DNA from: Bacteroidales bacterium
GTDB lineage: Bacteria; Bacteroidota; Bacteroidia; Bacteroidales; M50B96
Assembly (NCBI GenBank): GCA_021740905.1
Contig: JAIOYV010000035.1
Location: 1-62,572, forward strand
Length of the DNA: 62,572 nucleotides
Direction: 5' to 3'
Each line of letters starts with the position of its first letter. Position 1 is the first letter of the stretch. Position numbers and translations under genes: made by a program. A model generated the notes under the pieces. That model worked only from the letters and a program-made list of their open reading frames with translations, had not been told where the DNA came from and ran no database searches. Shown here piece after piece: positions 16,866 to 24,174 of this stretch.

Positions 16866-19800
16866 TTATTTAGTTTTAATGATTTTTCGATTCTTAAGTG
16901 TGCTGTAAATCAAAGGCACAATAAAAATATTGAGCAAGGTGGAAGAGAGCAAACCACCTAAAATGACCTTTGCCATTGGGCTTTGGATTTCGTTGCCGGA
17001 CAAGTTGCCTTTTAATGCAAGTGGGATAAGTGCCAGAGCTGCTGTAAGAGCTGTCATTAGAATTGCATTCAAGCGGTCCGACGATCCCTTGATTACGGTT
17101 TCGTAAACTGAGTTACCCTGATTCTGTAATCTCTGGTAATTCGAAATAAGAAGAATTCCATTACGGGTAGCAATGCCAAACAAAGTGATAAACCCGATGA
17201 TGGCAGGAATACTCAATACACCTGATGTGAAATAGATGGAGAACACGCCACCAATCAAAGCCAGGGGAAGATTTAGTAGGATGATCCCTGCCAGTTTGAA
17301 ATCCCTGAATTCCTGGAAAAGCAAAAGAAAAATAATCATAATTGCAAGAATGGAGGTAAGCATGAGAGTCCGTGAGGCTTTTGCTTCGCTCTCGAACTGG
17401 CCACCATACTCGATACGATATCCTTCGGGCAAAATCACATCGGCCGATACATTTTTTTGAATGTCCTGAACAACACTTCGCAAATCGCGCCCGGCCACAT
17501 TGGCCGATATTACAATTTTGCGTTGCACATTCTCGCGGCTAATGGAACTGGGGCCTGAAACCGAAACAATGTCTGCCACCTGTTCGAGGGGGACTTTTTT
17601 TCCATCTTCGGTGTCGATCAATATGGCATGAATGCCTTCGATGGTTCCAGAATAATCGGGGCTTGAACGTAAGACCAATGGAAAACTTCGTTGACCTTCG
17701 TATATGTCGGATAGCTTTTCGCCACCAAAAGCTACGTCCACAAATTCGTTGAACTCTTCCACCTGAATACCATAGGCAGCAAGCATGTTCCGGTTGGCGC
17801 GAATCTGAATCTGGGGTATTTCCACCTGCTGGTCCACATTTACATCCACCAATCCTTCAATATCAACAATGGCACTTTTTACCTGATTTCCAATTCTGAA
17901 CATCCGGTTCAAATCGGTACCGAACAATTTTATGGCAATGTTTGCCCGGGTGCCCGAAAGCATGTGGTCGATGCGGTGGCCCAAGGGCTGCCCAACGGTG
18001 AAAGCAATACCGGGGATACCACTTAAGGTGTGGCGGACATCAGCAAGAAATTCCTCCTGGCTTCTCTCCGAGAGATCAAAGTTGACATCAATTTCAGCAC
18101 TGTTGGTGGTTTGCGAATGTTCATCGAGTTCGCCTCGTCCAGTTCGCCGGGCAGTGCTCGTAATTTCAGGAATCGCCAGCAATTCCAATTCGACAAGATT
18201 TCCTAATTGGTTGCTCTCAACCAGGGAAGTGCCTGGTTGAGTGATGACAGAAAGTGTAAGAGTGCCTTCGTTGAACTCGGGCAAAAAACTCCGACCTAAT
18301 GTGGAAAAGGCCAAAAGGGAAACGATGAAAAGAGCGAGTGTCGCAAAAATTACCGTCTTTTTATATTTCAATGCCCACATAAGCGACCGCTCATAATTGT
18401 GGATTAATTTACGGACCAACCATTTTTCCTTCTCGTTCCTGGCAAGATATTTTTCGTCGCTTAACAACAATTTAGCCAACAGAGGGGTGAGTGTCATTGC
18501 CACCACAAGGGAAACAAACAACGAAACGATGAATGAAATCCCGAGAGGCATCAACATCCTTCCTTCCATGCCCGAAAGAAAAAACAGGGGCAAAAAGGCC
18601 ACCATAATAATCAATGTTGCATTGAAAATAGATGACCTGATTTCTTTCGAAGCCTCGAACACGACTGTAAAGGATGTTTCCCTTTCTTCCTTCGGTTTCA
18701 GCCTGTTTTGCCGAAGCCGCTTGTGGACATTTTCCACATCAATAATCGCATCGTCGACTAATGATCCAATAGCTATGGCCATACCTCCAAGGCTCATCGT
18801 GTTGATGTTTAGCCCAAAGGCTTTCAATACTAAAATGGCACCGAGCAAGGACAATGGTATTGCCAGGAGCGAAATGATGGTTGTCCGAAAACTTCCGAGG
18901 AAAACAAATAAAATGATGACGACAAAAATTCCCCCTTCAATCAAAGCTCTCATCACATTTGACACAGATGTCTCAATGAAATCGGCCTGACGGAATATCT
19001 TAGTATCCAAAACCACATCAGGTGGAAGGGTTTTTACAAGCACAGCAAGATTTTCCTCGATACGCTTTGTCACATTAAGAGTGTTGATTTTGGGCTGTTT
19101 CGAGATAGATAGAATAACCGAAGGTTTAGCGTTTTGCGAGGCATGGCCCATTTTTACAGCACTGCCAATTTTCACTTCTGCGACATCGCGGATCCTGACC
19201 GGTTTTCCATTTATTGATTTAATAAATGAGTTCCCTAATTCTTCCAAATTCGAGGTACGGGCTATTCCCCTCACCACATATTCGTTTCCAAATTGTCGGA
19301 CCACACCACCCGAAGAGTTTTGGCTTATCCCTTCACAAATTTCTGACAGTTCGCACATTGACACCCCGTAGTAATTCATCTGTTGAGGATCGGCCAACAC
19401 CTGGTATTCCTTGAAATCGCCACCAATAATGGTAACCTGCGATACACCACCGGTAGCTAAAATCAAAGGCTTTACATTCCATTCGGCAATGGTTCGGAGT
19501 TCCATCATGCTGGTGCTGTCGGCCTGAATGCCAATGAAGAAAATCTCGCCCATCACGCTGGATTGGGGTGCAAGGGTTGGCTGACCAACACCTATCGGCA
19601 TTTGTGTTGTTACGCTGATCAGTTTTTCGCTTACAATTTGACGGGCTTTGAAAATATCAGTGCCCCAATCAAATTCGACCCAGACAAACGAAAAGCCTTG
19701 TGAAGATGATGATCGAACCCGGCGAACATCGGTGCCCCCATTCACAGCAGTTTCTATGGGAAAAGTGACCAATCGTTCCACTTCTTCCGAAGCCATTCCG

Positions 19801-19964
19801 TGGGCATCGGTCATCACGACAACAGTTGGGGCGGTAAGATCGGGGAATACATCCACATCCATATTCCTGGCTGTCCTTGTCCCAACAACTATCAACACGA
19901 CAGAACATAGAAGGATGAGATATTTATTTTTGAGAGAGAATTTTATGATGTTATTTAGGATCAT
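16866..19964 (-). CDS. Heavy-metal efflux RND transporter (CzcA/CusA family)
   Basis: The protein has 1032 residues with twelve transmembrane segments in the 1+5+1+5 RND pattern and two large periplasmic loops. The DVFPDLTAPTVVV start and MALT/GLL ends are typical of the heavy-metal efflux group. The fourth transmembrane helix carries LVDDAIIDVENV, which differs from the DFG-DGA pattern of CzcA and the DAA pattern of CusA. The metal is therefore open, although a divalent cation is likely. It pumps periplasmic or cytoplasmic metal ions through the TolC-like duct using the proton gradient. Confidence 0.92.
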   Translation of the reverse strand: MILNNIIKFSLKNKYLILLCSVVLIVVGTRTARNMDVDVFPDLTAPTVVVMTDAHGMASEEVERLVTFPIETAVNGGTDVRRVRSSSSQGFSFVWVEFDWGTDIFKARQIVSEKLISVTTQMPIGVGQPTLAPQSSVMGEIFFIGIQADSTSMMELRTIAEWNVKPLILATGGVSQVTIIGGDFKEYQVLADPQQMNYYGVSMCELSEICEGISQNSSGGVVRQFGNEYVVRGIARTSNLEELGNSFIKSINGKPVRIRDVAEVKIGSAVKMGHASQNAKPSVILSISKQPKINTLNVTKRIEENLAVLVKTLPPDVVLDTKIFRQADFIETSVSNVMRALIEGGIFVVIILFVFLGSFRTTIISLLAIPLSLLGAILVLKAFGLNINTMSLGGMAIAIGSLVDDAIIDVENVHKRLRQNRLKPKEERETSFTVVFEASKEIRSSIFNATLIIMVAFLPLFFLSGMEGRMLMPLGISFIVSLFVSLVVAMTLTPLLAKLLLSDEKYLARNEKEKWLVRKLIHNYERSLMWALKYKKTVIFATLALFIVSLLAFSTLGRSFLPEFNEGTLTLSVITQPGTSLVESNQLGNLVELELLAIPEITSTARRTGRGELDEHSQTTNSAEIDVNFDLSERSQEEFLADVRHTLSGIPGIAFTVGQPLGHRIDHMLSGTRANIAIKLFGTDLNRMFRIGNQVKSAIVDIEGLVDVNVDQQVEIPQIQIRANRNMLAAYGIQVEEFNEFVDVAFGGEKLSDIYEGQRSFPLVLRSSPDYSGTIEGIHAILIDTEDGKKVPLEQVADIVSVSGPSSISRENVQRKIVISANVAGRDLRSVVQDIQKNVSADVILPEGYRIEYGGQFESEAKASRTLMLTSILAIMIIFLLLFQEFRDFKLAGIILLNLPLALIGGVFSIYFTSGVLSIPAIIGFITLFGIATRNGILLISNYQRLQNQGNSVYETVIKGSSDRLNAILMTALTAALALIPLALKGNLSGNEIQSPMAKVILGGLLSSTLLNIFIVPLIYSTLKNRKIIKTK

Positions 19965-20017
19965 ATATAATTTTATTTCTTAATTGATTCTTTATACAAA
20001 TTATTCAGGTGCCAATT

Positions 20018-20106
20018 TCTTTGTGAAACTCTGTGGTTCTCTGTGGTACTTTGTGAAATAGCTATTACACAGAGCTACACAAAGGATCACAGAGTTTCAC
20101 TGAGAA
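20018..20106. repeat. Large imperfect inverted repeat in the efflux operon
   Basis: The left arm (20018-20059) and right arm (20064-20106) are near-complementary, with repeated CTCTGTGG/CACAGAG blocks. They lie in the 212-base gap between the adaptor and RND transporter genes. It is probably a mobile palindromic repeat, and as RNA it could attenuate transcription or protect the upstream mRNA. Confidence 0.7.
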
Positions 20107-20176
20107 TGCTTAGCAATGAAAATGCCCAGATAGTAACCTTATAATAATTACACTCATTTTAAAATTCGGTATTACA

Positions 20177-21715
20177 TTAATGTACATGTCCTGAATGAGC
20201 ATCCAAGGTACCTGTTGACTGCGCCAGTTTTATAAGAACTGCCCCTTTCGTGACAACGCGATCTCCATGACTTATCCCTTTTATGATTTCGGTTTTTAGT
20301 CCATCAGAAGCACCTAGCTTTACTTCACGTTTCTCGAATAGTTCAGGAGTGATTTGAACAAAGACAAAGAAATTGCCCTGCTCCTCTAATAAAGCTGATT
20401 TCGGAATTGTCAATGCCAATGAATTCGTGATGGTTTTTAAATAGACCTCCACAAAACTACCTGGGACAAAGTTATTGGCATTGTCAATTTGCAAATTCAC
20501 AGGAATCATGTAATTATCGGTGTTTGTGTTTCTTCCAAAAGATAAAACCTTGCCATTTAATTGTTCCAGTGAGTAGGTGCGATTATCGTTCGACGTGCGT
20601 ATGTTGGCAGAGTTGATCTGACCCAAAATGGAGGCATACTTTTGCTGAACCTCGGCATGTAAGAGCAAGGATTTATTTTGAGATATACACACGATGGGCT
20701 GCCCTGCTTCGACATATTGGCCATTCTGAACAAAAAGTTGATTTACAAAACCAGTCATGGGACTGTTTACACTCTGCCCCGAAGCACTGAAGTTGATGTT
20801 TAGGTTGTCGTAAATTGCCTTGACATTTTCGTATTGGTTAAGGGCAATAGCTAATTCTTTATCAGAAACAATTTTATCCTTTGCCAATTCTTTCAGCCTA
20901 TCGTAATTCGACTTTTCTTTCTCGTAGTTGCTTTTTGCTTCCGCGAATCGAAGCTCTGAATTATTATCGGCCAAACCCTTGCCTGAAATAGAAAAGAGTT
21001 TGTCGCCGGCTGAAACGTTTTTCCCTTCCAGGATTTCATTTGACAAAAAGCCTACAATACCATTTGTTTTGGCGGAGACCAGAATCTCGTCACCCGGTGC
21101 CGGCTGCACCTGGGCCATAGTTTTTATTACCTGTCCAAAAGCCTCTTGTTTTGTTTCCTCTGTGGCAAAATCAATTTTCCAAGATTGTTCCTTTGTAAAA
21201 GCCACAACATTGGTGGTTGGTAATTCTACCTCTTCAGCTTTGTGAATCGCATCATGCCCGTCGGCAAAAACTTCCACATTTTCAACCATTACCTGAAATT
21301 CGCCATCTTCTGTCCTTATGTCAAACAGCAATTCGCCGTTTCCGGCAAAGGCTGGTTTCAGGTTGAAGCTGTAAATCCCTTTCCTGGTGGGTCCGCTTAA
21401 TTTTTGAATGGCGATTTTCCCATTTACCGTAAGTCGGATTGTTACACTGGCATTCTCCAATGGGCTAAAATCTGGCATGTTTGAGAAATGCGAGAGGACA
21501 TTCGATTTCTGTCCAACAACAAAGGGATCGGCTTCGGCAAATAGCTCGAAATTATCACTATACGCCGTGAGTTGAATTTTTACATTTTCATGGGCATGTC
21601 CGTGCTCATCTTCAACAGGATCTGATTCATGATCATGTAGATCCGATTCTACTTTGCTGCCACAGCTTACATAAATGAACGCAAGCATGGCAATTAATAA
21701 AACTTTATATTTCAT
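20177..21715 (-). CDS. Periplasmic adaptor of RND metal efflux (CzcB/CusB-like), lipoprotein
   Basis: The protein has 512 residues with a lipoprotein signal (AFIYVSCGSK, Cys at about 19). A His/Asp/Glu-rich N-terminal segment (DLHDHESD, then EDEHGHAHEN) probably binds metal. A YtfJ/CusF-like beta domain covers about 50-150. The HlyD-type adaptor follows, with barrel-sandwich halves around a coiled-coil hairpin (about 250-310), ending with a second His cluster (DAHSGHVH). It links the RND pump to the TolC-like duct and may hand metal to the pump. It is the second gene of the operon. Confidence 0.9.
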   Translation of the reverse strand: MKYKVLLIAMLAFIYVSCGSKVESDLHDHESDPVEDEHGHAHENVKIQLTAYSDNFELFAEADPFVVGQKSNVLSHFSNMPDFSPLENASVTIRLTVNGKIAIQKLSGPTRKGIYSFNLKPAFAGNGELLFDIRTEDGEFQVMVENVEVFADGHDAIHKAEEVELPTTNVVAFTKEQSWKIDFATEETKQEAFGQVIKTMAQVQPAPGDEILVSAKTNGIVGFLSNEILEGKNVSAGDKLFSISGKGLADNNSELRFAEAKSNYEKEKSNYDRLKELAKDKIVSDKELAIALNQYENVKAIYDNLNINFSASGQSVNSPMTGFVNQLFVQNGQYVEAGQPIVCISQNKSLLLHAEVQQKYASILGQINSANIRTSNDNRTYSLEQLNGKVLSFGRNTNTDNYMIPVNLQIDNANNFVPGSFVEVYLKTITNSLALTIPKSALLEEQGNFFVFVQITPELFEKREVKLGASDGLKTEIIKGISHGDRVVTKGAVLIKLAQSTGTLDAHSGHVH

Positions 21716-21810
21716 TGCTTTTCTGTACTTAATTTTTAGAAATAGGAATTGTGAATGATCCTGGACTCGAAAAAGAGATTACCACAAACATTCATTGATC
21801 TACCAAAAAA

Positions 21811-22245
21811 TTAAGCATGAGGTGGAGCGCGCATACCACAGCTGGTTTGGATCCGCTGAAGGTAGCACCAAAATAAAAGAGGAGGTTTTTCTTTTGCCAG
21901 GCATTTGGTATCAAAACTGATTAAGTCAACATTCAAAAGAACTGCTTGAAAAGGGGTGTAGGTTGACGAATTGTTTGTTTTGTCCAAACATTTGATTTCT
22001 GAGTTAAACTCCTTTGAGGGAACTACATAAACCTGATTGAGAACACAATATTGAGTCTTGCTTTCGCCATCGTGCTCATGGTCGTGCCTGGCTACATCGT
22101 GATCATGGATTTCGCCCTCTTCATCGCAATGAGAAGGGACAACACAAATTTCAGTTTCGTGATGATGGTGGGGAATAACAGCAAGAGCCAATAAGGTAAT
22201 ATTGGCAAGGAGTATGAAAAATAATGCTGCAATCCTTTTGTTCAT
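21811..22245 (-). CDS. His-rich leader protein of metal efflux operon (DUF6769-like)
   Basis: The protein has 144 residues with an N-terminal signal or anchor (AALFFILLANITLLALAVIP), immediately followed by HHHHE and then a His/Asp/Glu-rich stretch (HDHDVARHDHEHD). Four Cys are scattered through it. Small proteins of this shape commonly precede CzcCBA operons in Bacteroidota (I assign DUF6769 from memory). A periplasmic metal-binding or sensing role is inferred. It is the first gene of the operon, with a good promoter 18 bases upstream. Confidence 0.75.
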   Translation of the reverse strand: MNKRIAALFFILLANITLLALAVIPHHHHETEICVVPSHCDEEGEIHDHDVARHDHEHDGESKTQYCVLNQVYVVPSKEFNSEIKCLDKTNNSSTYTPFQAVLLNVDLISFDTKCLAKEKPPLLFWCYLQRIQTSCGMRAPPHA

Positions 22246-22262
22246 TCTAATTTTGACTTATG

Positions 22263-22295
22263 CAAAGGTAACTGAAAATTATTTGCATAGAACAA
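22263..22295 (-). promoter_or_regulatory. Promoter of the metal efflux operon (TTG - 22 - TACCTTTG)
   Basis: On the minus strand the -7 element TACCTTTG (22263-22270) is an exact TAnnTTTG match. A TTG (22293-22295) lies 22 bases upstream of it, near the -33 position. The start codon at 22245 would follow a leader of about 10 bases. Confidence 0.65.
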
Positions 22296-22328
22296 TTTTT
22301 CACTTTATTTAACTTGTTGGTTTAGCGA

Positions 22329-22361
22329 ATAGGTATGTCCAAAAGTTTTGGACATACCTAT
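22329..22361. promoter_or_regulatory. Perfect 33-base palindrome upstream of the metal efflux operon
   Basis: Sixteen-base arms around a single central G (22345), with core GGTATGTCC/GGACATACC. It lies 34 bases upstream of the -33 box of the efflux operon and 64 bases downstream of the stop of the 22425-22679 gene. It could be an operator for a metal regulator or a terminator for the upstream gene. It has no U-run on either strand. Confidence 0.7.
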
Positions 22362-22424
22362 AAATTATACAGTTCCTTTTCCTTATTAATTTCAGCTCAG
22401 TTACCTGAAATTAATGAAAGTTGC

Positions 22425-22679
22425 TTACTCCTCATCCTCGTCGTAAAGGTCTTCCTGGTTTTCCAATTCCGCATCGAGAAACTCATCAGCCTGATTAACC
22501 AGGATTTGAACTTCCATTTCATCTTTTGGCTCCGGATCGATCCAATGCTTGATGTGGCTGTCGTAAAAATCTTCTTCGAGGGGGCATTCAAAAATACATC
22601 TCGGGCTTTGGGTGTGCACCACATAAATAGTATCGGGTGACTCCTGTGAGTTGTCGGCAAATAAGAATTTCGGTAGCAT
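22425..22679 (-). CDS. Small acidic hypothetical protein (84 aa)
   Basis: The protein begins MLPKFLFADNSQESPDTIYV and ends in DLYDEDEE. It is strongly acidic, has no signal or membrane segment and is probably cytoplasmic. The sequence has protein-like character over its whole length. I believe similar small proteins are conserved in Bacteroidales, but I cannot name a family. It stands alone between the efflux operon and the Rpn locus. Confidence 0.65.
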   Translation of the reverse strand: MLPKFLFADNSQESPDTIYVVHTQSPRCIFECPLEEDFYDSHIKHWIDPEPKDEMEVQILVNQADEFLDAELENQEDLYDEDEE

Positions 22680-22739
22680 AGTTTTAGGTTTTAATTAATT
22701 TATTTTATTATCAATGTGTTTTTCTTATATTTCTGATTA

Positions 22740-22913
22740 TTATTTTTTTATAAGTCCATGTTCTAATAAAGTAGATTCAACAAAAGACCTGTCGGCATCC
22801 AAGCAAGATACTAATTGGTCAATTGTAGATCCGGCTTTCTCAAATAAGCTTACAATTGTCTCTTTCCTTGCTTCGATCCGACCCTCTATTATAAGTTTTT
22901 CTGCTTTGGTCAT
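22740..22913 (-). CDS. Stand-alone Rpn C-terminal module (RpnS-like), copy 2
   Basis: The protein has 57 residues, beginning MTKAEKLIIEGRIEARKETI and ending with SFVESTLLEHGLIKK. It aligns end to end with the C-terminal 55 residues of the Rpn protein encoded immediately upstream (MTTATKLINKGKLEG; SFVEMALKEQGLI). It starts 27 bases after that gene's stop. Homology continues a few codons before the ATG (NIAM in both), up to an in-frame TAA. It is either a separately expressed small protein, by analogy with the antitoxin-like small Rpn forms, or the tail of a decayed second rpn gene. Confidence 0.6.
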   Translation of the reverse strand: MTKAEKLIIEGRIEARKETIVSLFEKAGSTIDQLVSCLDADRSFVESTLLEHGLIKK

Positions 22914-22940
22914 GGCAATGTTTGGCTCTTAAAAAGATTT

Positions 22941-23645
22941 CTAAATTAGTCCTTGTTCTTTCAGGGCCATTTCCACAAAGGATTTGTCCAGATCTAAAGT
23001 ATTAGCTATTTGCTCAACACTTAGCCCAATCTTAGTAAATAATTTTACCACATCTTCCTGCTTTCCTTCGAGTTTTCCTTTATTTATAAGTTTCGTTGCT
23101 GTTGTCATGGCTATATTTCCTCCTTTTTCCGAAATTAAACTAATTGCATTTACTATCTCTTTATCCTCAATCACAGTGTTGCTGAACACATAGTGGAAAA
23201 TCGAAACCAGGAATTGTTTTAGTTCATTGTCAATCCCTGGAAAATAATCTTCAAATTTTATTTTGTCCCATTTCTCCTTTCCATGATAAACCAAAATGGG
23301 GATTACCGGGACCAATGCCGTCTTTTGCTTTATGTTCGCCTCCCATATTTTTTGCAAATATTTTAGAAGTTGCAAATGGGGATAATCTACTGCGTAGCTT
23401 TTGTGCTCAATGAGTAATGTAATTTTGATCTTTGTTTTCCCCTTGTACACACAATTGTAAACAAGGTCGGAAAAACTCTCTTGCAGTTCTTCATCAATAT
23501 ACGACGTACTATCCAACTGTAATGTACTAACATCAATATTATTGGACAACCCTTCTGGCAGGACATTTTTAATCAAGTCGCCCGCTTCTTCTTTTTTTGA
23601 AAAAGCCTCCTTGAAAAACTTGTCGTGTGGGTTAATCGTTTTCAA
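22941..23645 (-). CDS. Rpn family recombination-promoting nuclease / putative transposase (PD-(D/E)XK)
   Basis: The protein has 234 residues from a TTG codon; no ATG lies upstream in frame. It has NPHDKFFKEAF at the N-terminus. The catalytic Asp is in SFSDLVYNCVYKG and the E-x-K in LLIEHKSYAVDY, followed by PILVYHGKEKW, all hallmarks of the Rpn/YhgA family. Relatives usually have about 290-320 residues; the missing part lies between the nuclease domain and the C-terminal module. Family members are DNA endonucleases linked to RecA-independent recombination and phage defence. An in-frame ATG at 23108 with an upstream AAGGAGG could give a 55-residue small form. The -7 element TAAATTTG is at 23669-23676. 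Confidence 0.85.
   Translation of the reverse strand: MKTINPHDKFFKEAFSKKEEAGDLIKNVLPEGLSNNIDVSTLQLDSTSYIDEELQESFSDLVYNCVYKGKTKIKITLLIEHKSYAVDYPHLQLLKYLQKIWEANIKQKTALVPVIPILVYHGKEKWDKIKFEDYFPGIDNELKQFLVSIFHYVFSNTVIEDKEIVNAISLISEKGGNIAMTTATKLINKGKLEGKQEDVVKLFTKIGLSVEQIANTLDLDKSFVEMALKEQGLI
23108..23122 (-). promoter_or_regulatory. Internal Shine-Dalgarno and ATG for a small Rpn form
   Basis: Within the rpn gene the minus strand reads AAGGAGG, then AAATATAGCC, then ATG. This is a near-perfect ribosome binding site at a normal distance from the in-frame ATG at 23108. Genes in this phylum seldom carry such a site, so its presence inside a coding region points to internal initiation of a 55-residue C-terminal protein (22941-23108). 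Confidence 0.6.
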
Positions 23646-23668
23646 AACAGTTGTGTTGTAATCAGAAA

Positions 23669-23676
23669 CAAATTTA
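23669..23676 (-). promoter_or_regulatory. -7 promoter element of rpn (TAAATTTG)
   Basis: This exact TAnnTTTG on the minus strand lies 24 bases before the TTG codon at 23645. It supports TTG as the start, since no ATG lies between them in frame. Confidence 0.55.
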
Positions 23677-23717
23677 CGATAATTTCCTTAATTTATTATG
23701 AATGTTTTGTTTCTACG

Positions 23718-24170
23718 TCAGGGCATGTATATATTTTGAAGTTTTTCGATCTTTTCAATGCAAAAAGACTTTTCCTTTCCTTTATATCGATAAGATAAGC
23801 TTGCCTCTCCATCACATTCACTAGCTATAAGATTAGCTTCTGATTTATTGGAATTTACATCCGATCCAAAAGATTGAATTTGAGAGGCAAGGATTATCAA
23901 TGTATCTCCTTTATCGAATTCGGCAGAAAAAGTCTTCGGCCCGGTCTTTTTAAATAACCGTGTTTTTGCTTGACTATTTTTTAGGTTGAGATTCGAAAAG
24001 CTAAGGTGACTTGATGATTTTTTAGCTACAATTGTCAGCTTATATTGGATCGTTGAACCCCCGTCAGGAGTTCCGGCAACCTGCAATTGTGATGTTGCAT
24101 TTATCAATTCGAATGGAGGTTGCCAACAAAAACAGCTGAGTAACAACAGAAAGATGGAGATGATCCGCAT
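23718..24170 (-). CDS. Small secreted protein of unknown function, possibly lipoprotein
   Basis: The protein has 150 residues from the ATG at 24170, giving MRIISIFLLLLSCFCWQPP, a clean signal sequence with a possible lipobox Cys. An earlier start would overlap the upstream gene and spoil the signal. The rest is beta-rich and polar, with no recognised domain. It follows the T9SS protein by 4 bases and is probably co-transcribed with it. Confidence 0.65.
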   Translation of the reverse strand: MRIISIFLLLLSCFCWQPPFELINATSQLQVAGTPDGGSTIQYKLTIVAKKSSSHLSFSNLNLKNSQAKTRLFKKTGPKTFSAEFDKGDTLIILASQIQSFGSDVNSNKSEANLIASECDGEASLSYRYKGKEKSFCIEKIEKLQNIYMP

Positions 24171-24174
24171 GAGC

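Noticed and set aside
18397-18990. A 197-codon plus-strand open frame within the RND pump gene
   Set aside because: Low-complexity composition opposite a strongly conserved gene; an antisense shadow.
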